Below, piece after piece: positions 16,603-26,033 of a stretch of DNA of 64,000 bases. The notes beneath the pieces are model-generated. The model worked only from the letters and a program-made list of their open reading frames with translations. It was not told the DNA's origin and did not search any database. Positions within the stretch are counted from its first letter, which is position 1. Each line of letters opens with the position of its first letter. The translations under genes were made by a program, and so were the position numbers. Source of the DNA: JAFGRU01 sp963665915 (GTDB lineage Bacteria; Desulfobacterota; Desulfuromonadia; Desulfuromonadales; JAAYDE01); the NCBI GenBank assembly GCA_963665915.2, contig CAXXSG010000002.1:682001-746000 (forward strand). Reading direction: 5' to 3'.

Positions 16603-17916
16603 ATGATTCCTACTGTTGCCATTGTCGGCCGACCCAATGTCGGAAAATCCACCCTCTTCAACCGTCTTTCCAGAGCGCGAAAGGCGATTGTCGAGAACAC
16701 CCCCGGTGTTACCCGGGACCGCAATTATGCGGAGGTCAATCACTTTTCCCGACCATTTCTGCTTGTGGATACCGGAGGCTACGAGGCGTCCACGGAAAAT
16801 ACCATTCTCGCGCAGATGAGGGGACAGACCGCGGTTGCTATTGAAGAGGCGGATGTGATCGTTTTCCTGATGGATGGGCGCGGCGGGATTTCACCGTCGG
16901 ATCGGGAAATGGCCGCCATTTTGAGAAAACAGGAAAAACCTGTTTTTTATGTTGTCAACAAGGTGGATTCACCGGCTATTGAAATGGAAGCCGCAGAGTT
17001 TTACGCCCTCGGTATGGACGATCTCTATTTTATTTCGGCTGAGCACGGACAAGGGACCAACTCTCTTATCGAGGAAATCCTTGAAACCCTTCCGGCAGCC
17101 CAAAGCGAAGCGGATGAGAATGAAATCCGGGTCGCCATCATCGGGCGGCCTAATGTCGGTAAATCCTCCATCATCAATCGCATTCTTGGCCAGGAGCGGG
17201 TTCTGGTCAGTCCGATTCCCGGAACAACCAGGGACAGCATTGATACGCACTTCACTTACAATCAGCAGCACTACCGACTGATTGATACCGCCGGAATTCG
17301 CCGCAAAAGCCGAGTGGATGAAAAACTCGAAAAAATCAGCGCCCTCCAGGCAATCAAATCGATTTCCAGAGCCCACGTGGTGGTTATGGTGATTGACGCG
17401 GAAAAGGGGATCACTGAGCAGGATCTGACTATCGCCGGCTATGCCTTTGAAAAACAGCGCGCTGTTATTCTGGTGGTCAATAAATGGGACTTGGTGTGTA
17501 AAGACAATTCCACCTTCGGCAATTTTATTGAAGAAATTCGTTCCAGTTTTAAATTTTTACCCTTTGCCCCCATCCTTTTTGTGTCCGCTGAAACTGGACA
17601 AAGGGTTTCCAAAATTATGCCGGAACTTGAAAAGGTTTTTACCCAGTTCAATCGTTCGGTACCGACTCCGGCATTGAATAAAGTTTTACAGGATGCTGTG
17701 GAGCAACATCCGCCGCCTGTCTACCACCATAAAAGAGTTAAGCTTTTTTACATCACCCAGACCGGGGTGCGGCCCCCGACCTTCACCGTTTTTGCCAGCA
17801 GATCAGAAGGGGTTCACGTATATTATCGCCGTTTCCTGCAAAATCAGATGCGCAGTTTCTTTGGATTGGAGGGCACGCCTTTGCGAATGGTTTTTAAGGA
17901 TCGGAAAAAGCAATAA
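16603..17916 (+). CDS. der: Tandem GTPase Der (EngA)
   Basis: Large-subunit ribosome assembly factor with two GTPase domains. 437 aa. First G1 GRPNVGKST at 9-17, DTGGYE and NKVD; second G1 GRPNVGKSS at 181-189, DTAGIRRKS and NKWD; then the C-terminal KH-like domain. Starts 21 bp after era. Confidence 0.98.
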   Translation: MIPTVAIVGRPNVGKSTLFNRLSRARKAIVENTPGVTRDRNYAEVNHFSRPFLLVDTGGYEASTENTILAQMRGQTAVAIEEADVIVFLMDGRGGISPSDREMAAILRKQEKPVFYVVNKVDSPAIEMEAAEFYALGMDDLYFISAEHGQGTNSLIEEILETLPAAQSEADENEIRVAIIGRPNVGKSSIINRILGQERVLVSPIPGTTRDSIDTHFTYNQQHYRLIDTAGIRRKSRVDEKLEKISALQAIKSISRAHVVVMVIDAEKGITEQDLTIAGYAFEKQRAVILVVNKWDLVCKDNSTFGNFIEEIRSSFKFLPFAPILFVSAETGQRVSKIMPELEKVFTQFNRSVPTPALNKVLQDAVEQHPPPVYHHKRVKLFYITQTGVRPPTFTVFASRSEGVHVYYRRFLQNQMRSFFGLEGTPLRMVFKDRKKQ

Positions 17917-18019
17917 TATCCATTGTTTTTTTTATGAAAGTTGCGAAAAGGGATTTAACTGTTAAGCTCTTTACAAATCATCGCTCATGCTGTTAATCCC
18001 AGCGCAAGGAGTCTCCTTT

Positions 18020-18406
18020 TTGCCCAAGAAAAAAATTCTGATCGTGGAGGACGAAAACTGCCTTCTGAGACTGGAATGTATTCTCCTGACTTCAAAAGGC
18101 TACGATGTCATGGGCGTGTCCGATGGAGAGGAGGCTCTCAAAATCATTTCCGATTATAAGCCGGACCTTGTTCTCCTGGATGTGATCATGCCTGGAATCG
18201 ATGGATTCGAGGTTTGTCGGCGCATCAAAAGCGACCCAAAATTTGACCACATACCAGTGGTCATGCTTACCGCCAAAAAAAAACCGCAGGATATTCAAAA
18301 GGGAGAGGTGGTCGGCGCAGCCTCTTACATCACCAAACCTTTCAAATCTTCTACTGTCATTGAAACTATTCAAAAGTGTCTTCAAGGCCCGGGAAAAAGT
18401 TTTTAA
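18020..18406 (+). CDS. Single-domain response regulator receiver
   Basis: 128 aa from TTG 18020, chosen because AAGGAG sits 8 nt upstream and the receiver fold begins directly after it (PKKKILIVEDE); an upstream ATG at 17987 would add 11 residues. Receiver landmarks: acidic pair E10-D11, phosphoacceptor D54 (LVLLDVIMPG), the LTAKK threonine and the YITKPF lysine. No output domain and no histidine kinase nearby, so it works as a CheY-like or phosphorelay protein with an unlinked partner. Lies between der and infA. Confidence 0.9.
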   Translation: MPKKKILIVEDENCLLRLECILLTSKGYDVMGVSDGEEALKIISDYKPDLVLLDVIMPGIDGFEVCRRIKSDPKFDHIPVVMLTAKKKPQDIQKGEVVGAASYITKPFKSSTVIETIQKCLQGPGKSF

Positions 18407-18492
18407 TGGCGCGTTTTTCGCCAAACCTTGTGAATGGGCCAAAATAATCTGCTGAAAAGGCAAACAAATACCTCCTAGAGCTGTGTCTGTAC

Positions 18493-18522
18493 TTGACAAA
18501 AGCCGGGAAATTTATGTTTAAT
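18493..18522 (+). promoter_or_regulatory. Promoter of infA
   Basis: TTGACA (18493-18498), 18-bp spacer, TTTAAT (18517-18522) followed by AT. Exact -35 consensus; predicted start near 18529, about 47 nt before the infA start codon. Confidence 0.65.
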
Positions 18523-18575
18523 ATGGCGTTTCGAATGTGACGTGATTATTCTAACTCGTGTGTTGGAGGTGGCTT

Positions 18576-18794
18576 TTGGCCAAAGAAGAAGCAATTGAAG
18601 TTGAAGGCAAGGTGATTGAACCACTGCCAAATGCCATGTTTCGTGTCGAACTGGATAACGGTCACGTCGTTCTGGCCCATATCTCCGGTAAAATGCGAAA
18701 GTTTTATATTCGAATTCTCCCCGGAGACCGGGTGACAGTGGAGCTCTCCCCCTACGATCTCACTCGGGGGCGTATAACCTATAGAGCCAAATAA
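18576..18794 (+). CDS. infA: Translation initiation factor IF-1
   Basis: 72 aa, the exact family length, from TTG 18576 with GGAGGT 5 nt upstream; an in-frame ATG at 18558 would add six residues foreign to IF-1. S1/OB fold with conserved IEVEGKVIE, MFRVELDNGHVVLAHISGKMRK and PYDLTRGRITYR. Binds the 30S A site. Has its own promoter and is followed by a strong hairpin before leuS. Confidence 0.97.
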   Translation: MAKEEAIEVEGKVIEPLPNAMFRVELDNGHVVLAHISGKMRKFYIRILPGDRVTVELSPYDLTRGRITYRAK

Positions 18795-18805
18795 TATTCT
18801 AATTA

Positions 18806-18915
18806 AAAATACCGACAGGGCGGAGCAATCCCCCAGGATTTTTCATTAGCATGCCGGTATTTTATGTTTCTGGTTCACTCCACTGACTACCGGCATATGC
18901 CGGTAGTCATTTTTT
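18806..18915 (+). terminator. Terminator, possible attenuator, between infA and leuS
   Basis: A 26-bp perfect palindrome (18884-18909, arms TGACTACCGGCAT and its complement) is followed by six T: a Rho-independent terminator 37 bp before leuS. Upstream, AAAATACCG (18806-18814) can pair with CGGTATTTT (18855-18863). The same upstream region contains ATGCCGGTA (18851-18859), a copy of the right terminator arm that could instead pair with the left arm and break the terminator. The hairpin is certain; the regulatory switch is inference. Confidence 0.75.
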
Positions 18916-18946
18916 CAGCGGCCTAGTTCCGCCGTGGAGGTTTAAA

Positions 18947-21511
18947 ATGGAAGAACGCTACAACCCGAGTTCCATCGAGAAGAAGTGGCGGGAAATCTGG
19001 GAAAAGAACAAGTCTTTCAAGGCTTCCGTGGATAAGGGAAAGAAAAAATATTATTTGCTCGAAATGTTTCCGTATCCTTCGGGACGCATTCATATGGGAC
19101 ATGTGCGCAACTACTCGATTGGCGACGTGGTGGCGCGGTTCAAAAAAATGCAGGGTTTCAACGTCATTCATCCCATGGGATGGGACGCCTTCGGCATGCC
19201 TGCTGAAAATGCCGCCATTCAACGTGGAATTCATCCCTCCAAATGGACTTATGAAAACATCGACCATATGAAAACTCAGCTTCGGCAGATGGGTTTTTCT
19301 TATGATTGGGACCGGGAAATCGCCACCTGTGACCCGGAATACTACAGGTGGGAACAGCTTGTTTTCCTTAAGATGTTTGAAAAAGGGTTGGCTTATAAAA
19401 AACAATCATCGGTCAATTGGTGTCCTGAATGTCAGACGGTTCTTGCAAATGAGCAGGTCGAGGACGGCGGTTGCTGGCGTTGCAGCAGCCTGGTCGAAGC
19501 CAAGGATCTGGAACAGTGGTTTTTCAAAACAACAGATTATGCGCAAGAACTTCTGGATGATACCTACCGGCTCGAAGGATGGCCTGAGCCGGTTCTGATC
19601 ATGCAGCGCAACTGGATTGGCCGCAGCACCGGGTGCGAAATCGATTTTCCGATCGAAGGGTCCGAAGGTAAAATCCGTGTTTTTACTACCCGGCAGGATA
19701 CCCTTTTCGGTGCGACTTTCATGAGTCTGGCACCAGAACATCCCCTGGCCCTTGAGTTGACTACCTCCGAACGGCGTTCACAGGTTCAGGGCTTTATCGA
19801 TAAAGTTCAAAAGCAGGATAAAATCAACCGCACAAGCGAGGATTTCGAAAAAGAGGGCGTTTTCACCGGCGCCTACTGCGTAAATCCGGTTAATAACCTG
19901 CGGATGCCGATCATGCTGGCCAACTTTGTGCTCATGGATTACGGCACAGGTGCGGTAATGGCTGTTCCAACCCATGATCAGCGAGATTTTGAGTTTGCCC
20001 GTCGCTACGACCTGCCAATGACAGTGGTTATCCAACCTCCCGGACAGGATTTGCAAGTGGATACCATGACGGAAGCTTATACTGAGCCTGGAATCATGGC
20101 CAACTCCGGAGAGTTCAACGGCCTTGACAATGAAGAGGCTAAAGAAAAGATTGCCGACGCTCTTGAGGAGAACGGAATCGGGGAGCGGAAAGTCAATTTC
20201 CGGTTGCGGGACTGGGGGGTTTCGCGTCAGCGCTATTGGGGTACTCCCATTCCCATTATTTACTGTGACCAGTGCGGGGCCGTGCCTGTGCCTGAGAAGG
20301 CCCTCCCGGTAGTGCTTCCGCCCGATGTTGAACTCACCGCTGAGGGCGGTAGCCCGCTTGCCCGTAAAGAGGAATTTGTGAGGACCGAATGCCCTGCTTG
20401 CGGGGCTGCGGCCCGAAGGGAAACCGACACATTTGACACTTTTGTCGAAAGCTCCTGGTATTTTCTGCGTTATGCCTGTCCTCAATTCGACCGAGGCCCG
20501 GTTGAACGGTCTGCTGTCGATTACTGGCTTCCGGTAGATCAGTATATCGGCGGGGTTGAACATGCGGTCATGCATCTTCTTTATGCCCGTTTTTATACCA
20601 AGGTTTTGCGTGATCTGGGATACGTGGGGATCGGTGAGCCTTTCACCAATCTTCTTACCCAGGGTATGGTCTGCATGGAGACTCAGAAGTGTCCCGAGCA
20701 CGGCTGGCTTTATCCTGAAGAAGTTGTGGACGGCAAATGTTCCAAGTGCGGGAGCAATATTGAATTCGGGCGCACTGAGAAAATGAGCAAGTCCAAAAAC
20801 AATGTGATCGATCCCGACACTCTGATTAAAAAATTCGGCGCTGACACCGCCCGTCTTTTCTGCCTGTTCGCCTCACCGCCGGAAAAAGCTCTTGAATGGA
20901 GCGATAAAGGGGTGGAGGGTTGTTTCCGTTTTCTGAACCGGGTTTGGAGGTTGGTTTTTGACAACCTGGAAACCCTTACCAGCGGCAACGAAGATAAGCA
21001 AACCGAGGAAACCAAAAGCGCGATTCAGGCTCTGCGCCTGGCGACTCACCAGACGATCAAAAAAGTCAGCGAAGATATTGACGACCGATTTCATTTCAAT
21101 ACCGCTATCGCTGCTATAATGGAACTGATCAACACCATCAGTTCCATCGACTGTAAAGAGAATATTCCCGCCACCCTGAACGAATCGATTCAGGCTTTGG
21201 TGCGCCTTCTGGCTCCATTTGTCCCACATATTACGGAAGAGTTGTGGGCCGGTCTGGGGCATGACACCTGTGTTTCCGATGCAGGCTGGCCCGTATGGGA
21301 TGAAAAAGCTCTGGTCCAGGACCAGAAGCTGATTGTCGTCCAGGTCAACGGTAAGGTGCGGGGGAAGATCACCGTGGCCGTGGATGCGGATGATGAAACA
21401 GTCAAACAGACGGCCCTGGATGATCCGAACGTTTCCCGCTTTTTGGCGGACAAAGAAATTCGAAAGATGGTTGTCGTACCCAACCGACTCGTGAATATTG
21501 TGGCCCAATGA
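18947..21511 (+). CDS. leuS: Leucyl-tRNA synthetase
   Basis: Charges tRNA-Leu. 854 aa. Class I signatures HMGH (49-52) and KMSKS (612-616), plus CP1 editing domain and CxxC zinc knuckles (CPEC, CDQC, CPAC). ATG with GGAGG 7 nt upstream. The stop overlaps lptE by 4 nt. Confidence 0.98.
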   Translation: MEERYNPSSIEKKWREIWEKNKSFKASVDKGKKKYYLLEMFPYPSGRIHMGHVRNYSIGDVVARFKKMQGFNVIHPMGWDAFGMPAENAAIQRGIHPSKWTYENIDHMKTQLRQMGFSYDWDREIATCDPEYYRWEQLVFLKMFEKGLAYKKQSSVNWCPECQTVLANEQVEDGGCWRCSSLVEAKDLEQWFFKTTDYAQELLDDTYRLEGWPEPVLIMQRNWIGRSTGCEIDFPIEGSEGKIRVFTTRQDTLFGATFMSLAPEHPLALELTTSERRSQVQGFIDKVQKQDKINRTSEDFEKEGVFTGAYCVNPVNNLRMPIMLANFVLMDYGTGAVMAVPTHDQRDFEFARRYDLPMTVVIQPPGQDLQVDTMTEAYTEPGIMANSGEFNGLDNEEAKEKIADALEENGIGERKVNFRLRDWGVSRQRYWGTPIPIIYCDQCGAVPVPEKALPVVLPPDVELTAEGGSPLARKEEFVRTECPACGAAARRETDTFDTFVESSWYFLRYACPQFDRGPVERSAVDYWLPVDQYIGGVEHAVMHLLYARFYTKVLRDLGYVGIGEPFTNLLTQGMVCMETQKCPEHGWLYPEEVVDGKCSKCGSNIEFGRTEKMSKSKNNVIDPDTLIKKFGADTARLFCLFASPPEKALEWSDKGVEGCFRFLNRVWRLVFDNLETLTSGNEDKQTEETKSAIQALRLATHQTIKKVSEDIDDRFHFNTAIAAIMELINTISSIDCKENIPATLNESIQALVRLLAPFVPHITEELWAGLGHDTCVSDAGWPVWDEKALVQDQKLIVVQVNGKVRGKITVAVDADDETVKQTALDDPNVSRFLADKEIRKMVVVPNRLVNIVAQ

Positions 21512-22020
21512 TGCGCACTCTATTAATCGCTGTTTGTCTGCTCCCGTGCCTTTTTGGCTGCGGTTATCATTTTGGTGGCGAAACCGACCAGCTTCCCGGT
21601 GGCGTCCGCAATCTCTATGTCGCCATGTTCGACAACCAGACAAAAGAGGCTTTTCTCGAGAATCTGGTCACCAACCGAGTCATTGAAAAATTTGCCAGAA
21701 CCGGAAAAATTTTTATTGTCGAAGACAAAAGTGTCGCAGATGGTGTTTTATCAGGTGTGATAACGGGTTACAGTCGGAATGCTGTAGCTTACAGTGACGA
21801 CGATTCCATTATTGAATACAGGTCCTACATCGACTGTTCTGCGGAACTGCGCCGGGTTTCCGACAATGTTGTTTTGTGGAAGGGGGCAGTTTCCTGGAAC
21901 GAAGAATTTTCTTCCGACACTGATCGTGAGGCGCAGGAAGACAACGAAGCCCAGGCTCAGGAGGCGATCAGCAAGAGGCTTGCTGATGAGCTCTACGCCC
22001 GTTTGACGGAAAATTTCTAG
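21508..22020 (+). CDS. lptE: LptE-like LPS-assembly lipoprotein
   Basis: 170 aa. Signal peptide with lipobox LFGC, lipid-bearing Cys18, then GYHFGG, typical of LptE, which plugs the LptD translocon in the outer membrane. Alpha/beta body with AMFDNQT and a long acidic C-terminal helix (DREAQEDNEAQAQEAISKRL). Start ATG overlaps the leuS stop (ATGA). leuS-lptE-holA is a conserved order in proteobacteria. A MITE-like element begins directly after its stop codon. Confidence 0.85.
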   Translation: MMRTLLIAVCLLPCLFGCGYHFGGETDQLPGGVRNLYVAMFDNQTKEAFLENLVTNRVIEKFARTGKIFIVEDKSVADGVLSGVITGYSRNAVAYSDDDSIIEYRSYIDCSAELRRVSDNVVLWKGAVSWNEEFSSDTDREAQEDNEAQAQEAISKRLADELYARLTENF

Positions 22021-22170
22021 GAGCCTGTCGAACTTGGGGAATCGTAACAAGAAAATGTTAAATTGAGGACAGCTTTTTACAAATTTGAGAGCGAATAGCG
22101 GGACTATTTGTCGAAATATGGCATGATTTGCCGATTTCACAGTAGATTCATTCCTAAGTCCGACTGGCCC
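22021..22170. mobile_element. 150-bp MITE-like element with imperfect terminal inverted repeats
   Basis: The left end GAGCCTGTCGAACTTGGG (22021-22038) and the reverse complement of 22153-22170 (GGGCCAGTCGGACTTAGG) match at 14 of 18 positions. The inside has no transposase. Size, terminal repeats and a position flush with the lptE stop codon fit a non-autonomous miniature transposon or a decayed insertion-sequence end. No clear target-site duplication was identified. Confidence 0.5.
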
Positions 22171-22353
22171 CTAATGCTTGCGGTGTATCCCGTTCAATCG
22201 TTCTGAAGACCTTTGTCTGTTGCCAAAACCTATGGACGCCGACCTGGCTGTAGCTGAGCCAATGAGGTGGAACTCCGGGGCGGGCAAAAAGGCCGGAACT
22301 GGTAAAAAGGATCGGCCGCAAGGAGCACCAGGAAAAAGGGTTTCCCCTGGCGA
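22171..22353. other. Spacer between MITE-like element and holA
   Basis: Together with the MITE-like element this fills the 333-bp gap between lptE and holA. No gene or clear promoter seen. Just before the holA ATG, CCAGG and CCCTGG can form a small hairpin over the place where a ribosome site would be expected; only a weak AAAAAGGG is visible. Confidence 0.35.
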
Positions 22354-23352
22354 ATGACACCTTCTGAATTCAAAGCGCAACTTCTGCAAAAAAAGATATC
22401 TCCCTTGACTATTTTATTTGGAGAGGAACCTTTTGGTCTCGAGGAATCGATAAACCTTCTCTCGGAAACCTTTCTCGATCAAGCAACCCGCGATTTTAAC
22501 TTTCAGCAATTCTCTTCTCGGGAACATGGAATTGAAACTGTACTGAATGCCGCCCGTACTTTTCCGGTGCTTGCATCCAGACGGCTGGTTGTGCTTCGAA
22601 ACATTCATGAACTGACTCCCGGCGAATTGGAGATACTTTCCTCATATCTCCTGGACCCTTCTCCTGAAACCGTTTTTTTGATGACGGCCGAGCGCCTCGA
22701 CAAGAAAAAATCCCTCTATAAACTCCTGCAAAAACGTGCGGACTGGGTTGAATTCAATAAACTCCGCGAATATCAACTCCCTGAACTGGCGCGCAGGACA
22801 GCAGGTGAGAAGGGATATCGCTTCTCAGCGGATGCCCTTGATCTTTTTTGCCATCGTACTGGAACGGACCTTCGGCGTTTTCATGGTGAGATGGATAAAC
22901 TTATGGAATTTCTCGGGGAGAGGACGAATATTGAGGTGGAAGATGTTGTTGCCTCCAGCAGTGAAGGTGGCGAAGCAAGTATTTTTGCCTTGATGAACGC
23001 TGTGGGTCGGAGAAACCTGCCCGAGTCGGTTGCCAGTTTGCAGGAACAATTGGAGGAGAGGGCGGCCCCGGTGTTTATCCTCAGCATGCTGACCCGGCAC
23101 TTCCGTCAGCTCTGGATAATCCGCTCTCTTCAAGCACAAGGTTTGGACAAAAAGATCATTGCCTCTAGGGCAGGTCTCAACCCGTATTTTTTGAACGCTA
23201 TGCTGGGGCAGGCGGCGAACTATCAAGCAGCGGAATTTCTGCGAGTTTTTGAGTTATTGCTGGAAACGGATAAAATACTCAAAACTTCGGGGTCCAGTCC
23301 CGGCCCGGTCCTTGAAAGCCTTCTATGTCGTCTGATTGATCGTCCAAACTGA
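22354..23352 (+). CDS. holA: DNA polymerase III delta subunit
   Basis: Clamp-loader subunit that opens the beta ring. 332 aa. The N-terminus TILFGEEPFGLEESI is the family's degenerate P-loop region (YGEEPFL type); PVLASRRLVVLRNIHEL and the C-terminal collar helices also match. Normally directly after lptE, but here separated by an inserted 150-bp element. Followed within 3 bp by a convergent terminator. Confidence 0.92.
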   Translation: MTPSEFKAQLLQKKISPLTILFGEEPFGLEESINLLSETFLDQATRDFNFQQFSSREHGIETVLNAARTFPVLASRRLVVLRNIHELTPGELEILSSYLLDPSPETVFLMTAERLDKKKSLYKLLQKRADWVEFNKLREYQLPELARRTAGEKGYRFSADALDLFCHRTGTDLRRFHGEMDKLMEFLGERTNIEVEDVVASSSEGGEASIFALMNAVGRRNLPESVASLQEQLEERAAPVFILSMLTRHFRQLWIIRSLQAQGLDKKIIASRAGLNPYFLNAMLGQAANYQAAEFLRVFELLLETDKILKTSGSSPGPVLESLLCRLIDRPN

Positions 23353-23355
23353 AAA

Positions 23356-23382
23356 AGGGCCCTTGCGGGGCCCTCTGCTTTT
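23356..23382. terminator. Bidirectional terminator between holA and rpsT
   Basis: AGGGCCC (23356-23362), 5-nt loop, GGGCCCT (23368-23374), with A-rich sequence left and CTGCTTTT right. Serves convergent holA (+) and rpsT (-). Confidence 0.8.
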
Positions 23383-23402
23383 AGGTCGTATGCGCCTGTT
23401 TT

Positions 23403-23666
23403 TCAACGGATAGTATTGACAAGCTTGGTAAGTCGGGCGATTTTCCGACTGGCGGTTGATTTATGAATGACACCTTTGGTCGCTGCCTTGTCAATATAAG
23501 GAACGGTCCGAATCAGTTCGGCGTCGGCAGTTTCAACATTGTTCTCAGTAACAGCCTGGCGAACTTTTTTTACCAGGGTGCGGAGGGTGGCGCGGGTATG
23601 AGCGTTGCGGGTGTTGCGGACAATATTCTGCTTGTTGCGTTTGATCGCGGATTTGTGATTTGCCAA
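23403..23666 (-). CDS. rpsT: 30S ribosomal protein S20
   Basis: 87 aa, lysine/arginine-rich helical protein with the family N-terminus ANHKSAIKRNKQN and KGVIHKSTASRKIARL near the end. The start codon is TTG behind GGAGG. E. coli rpsT also starts with UUG, where the poor codon takes part in autoregulation; the same may hold here (inference). Confidence 0.96.
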   Translation of the reverse strand: MANHKSAIKRNKQNIVRNTRNAHTRATLRTLVKKVRQAVTENNVETADAELIRTVPYIDKAATKGVIHKSTASRKIARLTKLVNTIR

Positions 23667-23875
23667 AGCTTGTTCCTCCTGATATTTTGTCAGATTAATT
23701 TGTTTTACTAGCGTGGTCAGACCGCAAACTTATAGCATTGCTGCCATGAGTTCGTCAAGAAAAAATCACTAGAAAAAATTTAATTACAATTATTTTTCGA
23801 ACAGTTAGACTTGGTCGATCAAGGATTAAAATATATTAAAAAAGACGCTTTTTATAAAACAATAAGGTCATTCAT

Positions 23876-25450
23876 TTGTCAGACACGGATCGCATTTATA
23901 AAGCCACTGGAGTGATGGGGTTGGCTACCAGCCTCAGTAGAATTGCGGGCCTGGTTCGTGACATGGTGATTGCCCGGCTGTTCGGGGCCGGGTTTGCCAC
24001 GGATGCGTTTTTTTTAGCTTTTACCATTCCCAACCTTTTTCGGCGGTTTTTTGCCGAAGGCTCCATGAGCGCGGCTTTCGTACCGATCTTCTCTGAGGTT
24101 TACCATCTGCGGGGGAGGGAAGAGGCCCGTGATTTCGCCAATAAATGCTGGACTCTACTCTTTCTCGTCATGGCGTTTTTCACGCTTATCGGGATATTGG
24201 GGTCCCCACTTCTTGTCAAGGTCTTTGGTGCGGGTTTCAGTTCCATTCCCGGGAAATTGGAGCTTACGGATCTTCTCAACCGTATCATGTTCCCCTATCT
24301 TTTTTTCGTCAGCCTTCTGGCTCTGGTTACCGGTGTTCTGAACGTTCTGGATCACTATTTTCTTCCTTCGTTATCCCCTCTTTTTTTGAACCTTTCCATC
24401 ATTTCGTCTGCGCTTATACTCACTCCGTATTTTGATCCGCCGGTTCTGGCCCTGGGCGTGGGTGTTCTGATAGGTGGGATTGTTCAGTTTCTTGCCCAAG
24501 TTCCTATTCTCAAAAAGAGGGGGATGGTTCCCGGTTTCAACTTCGATTTTCGAGATCCGCTGGTAAAGAAGGCGCTGGTGCTGATGGCCCCTGGAATTGC
24601 CGGTGTGGCCATTTACCAGATCAACCTGGCGGTCAGCCGACTGTTGGCATCGTTTCTCTTTGAAGGAAGTGTCTCCTATCTTTACTATGCCCAAAGGCTG
24701 TTTGAGTTTCCGCAGGGAATTTTTATCGTTTCTCTGGCACAGGCCATATTGCCTACTATGAGCCGCCAAGCAGCGTACAATAATCAGGAGGAACTGAAAA
24801 AATCGCTACGCTTTTCCTTGAATCTTATCGCCTTTATCACCATTCCTGCTGCTCTGGGGCTTGTCCTCTGTTCCATTCCGGTTTTCAGCGTTTTTTTCAT
24901 GAACCGCACCTTTGATTATCAGGATGTCCAGATGACTGCGTTTGCTCTCATTGCCTATGCTCCCGGACTGATTTTTGTCGGTATCAGCCGGGTCCTGGTT
25001 CCTGTTTTTTACGCTTTGAAAGACACCAAAACTCCGGTGCAGATTTCTTTCTGGACACTCATTGTGAATGCCGCGCTTGGACTCGTGCTCATGCAGTTCT
25101 GGCATCATGTCGGACTTGCCGTGGCGGTTACGCTTTCATCCGGAGTTAATACGCTTCTTCTTTATGGTGCCTTACGGAAAAAAATTGGTTCGCTGGGCGG
25201 TTTTTCCCTGCTTTCAGGAGTTCTTCCAATGGTCCCTGTCAGCCTGGTGATGGGTGGCGTCGTGTGGTTTATACTCCAGTTCGGGGCCTGGGATACTCAG
25301 GGCTTCATTCTGGCCAAAGGGCTTGTCTTGTTTTCTTCGGTTGTGGCAGGAACGTTAGTATTTATCGCAGGATGTTTTCTCCTCCGAATTGAGACTGCGA
25401 CGGAAGCTTTTGCCCTATTAAGAAAAAAAAGCCATACAGGTAAGACGTAA
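23876..25450 (+). CDS. murJ: Lipid II flippase MurJ (MviN)
   Basis: Moves lipid II across the inner membrane for peptidoglycan synthesis. 524 aa, about 14 hydrophobic segments, MATE/MOP-type fold. N-terminal signature LATSLSRIAGLVRDMVIARLFGAG (split: TSLSRIAGLVRDM then RLFGAG) and RRFFAEGSMSAAFVP. Start is TTG with AAGG upstream; no ATG fits better. Divergent from rpsT. Confidence 0.96.
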   Translation: MSDTDRIYKATGVMGLATSLSRIAGLVRDMVIARLFGAGFATDAFFLAFTIPNLFRRFFAEGSMSAAFVPIFSEVYHLRGREEARDFANKCWTLLFLVMAFFTLIGILGSPLLVKVFGAGFSSIPGKLELTDLLNRIMFPYLFFVSLLALVTGVLNVLDHYFLPSLSPLFLNLSIISSALILTPYFDPPVLALGVGVLIGGIVQFLAQVPILKKRGMVPGFNFDFRDPLVKKALVLMAPGIAGVAIYQINLAVSRLLASFLFEGSVSYLYYAQRLFEFPQGIFIVSLAQAILPTMSRQAAYNNQEELKKSLRFSLNLIAFITIPAALGLVLCSIPVFSVFFMNRTFDYQDVQMTAFALIAYAPGLIFVGISRVLVPVFYALKDTKTPVQISFWTLIVNAALGLVLMQFWHHVGLAVAVTLSSGVNTLLLYGALRKKIGSLGGFSLLSGVLPMVPVSLVMGGVVWFILQFGAWDTQGFILAKGLVLFSSVVAGTLVFIAGCFLLRIETATEAFALLRKKSHTGKT

Positions 25451-25741
25451 ATATAAGCGGTAGGGGGCGGTCAAGTTTTGGAAAACTAGTGGCTCCCCAG
25501 GCAGAAAAGGCAAAATTCATAATTAATGTAGATTAGATAGGAAGATATATAACTATTTGAAAATAAAATAAAAAAATTTGATTGAGCAATTTTGCAAATA
25601 GAAAAGCATGCTGCTAAAAAAATCTAGCGATGAAAAGCCCACTCCCTTCGAAGAGTTTCTCCTGGGTAGTTTCAGCCCGCTCCTCTCTGAGTGCTTCAAT
25701 ATTGGTGTTGAAGTGGTTCATTAAATGGGACCCGGGGATGG

Positions 25742-25818
25742 AATTTCCTCAGGGACTTTTTTGAGGAAATTTTATTGAGCAGGAAACAGTTTTGTGTAAC
25801 ACGATAAAAAAACTGTTT
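25742..25818. repeat. Two adjacent perfect 10-bp inverted repeats
   Basis: AATTTCCTCA (25742-25751) / TGAGGAAATT (25762-25771), and AAACAGTTTT (25784-25793) / AAAACTGTTT (25809-25818). Both can form hairpins; neither is followed by a long T-run. They lie about 290 bp after murJ. Confidence 0.6.
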
Positions 25819-26005
25819 ATAAACCTGTCTTGTTAGATTTGCCGGAAGAGCTTTTTTCAGGTGTTTGCAACGGAAAAGGTTGTTGAAAAAGGTGAAATCC
25901 TTTCGCCATTGCGGCAGATTCCAAATTTAATTTTTAGAGTTTCATTAGAAGCTTTTATTTGTTGTGCTTTCTCTGATGAAAATTTATAACTTGCTGAAAT
26001 TATAC

Positions 26006-26033
26006 AAAAAAAATAATAGCCTAAAAAATAGGC
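26006..26033 (-). terminator. Probable terminator of mazG
   Basis: On the minus strand GCCTA, five-nt loop, TAGGC, then TATTA and a run of eight T. The 5-bp stem is short, so efficiency is doubtful. Confidence 0.45.

Noticed and set aside
18795..18946. T-box riboswitch upstream of leuS
   Set aside because: No AGGGTGGNACCGCG box and no specifier stem; only a terminator and a possible alternative pairing.
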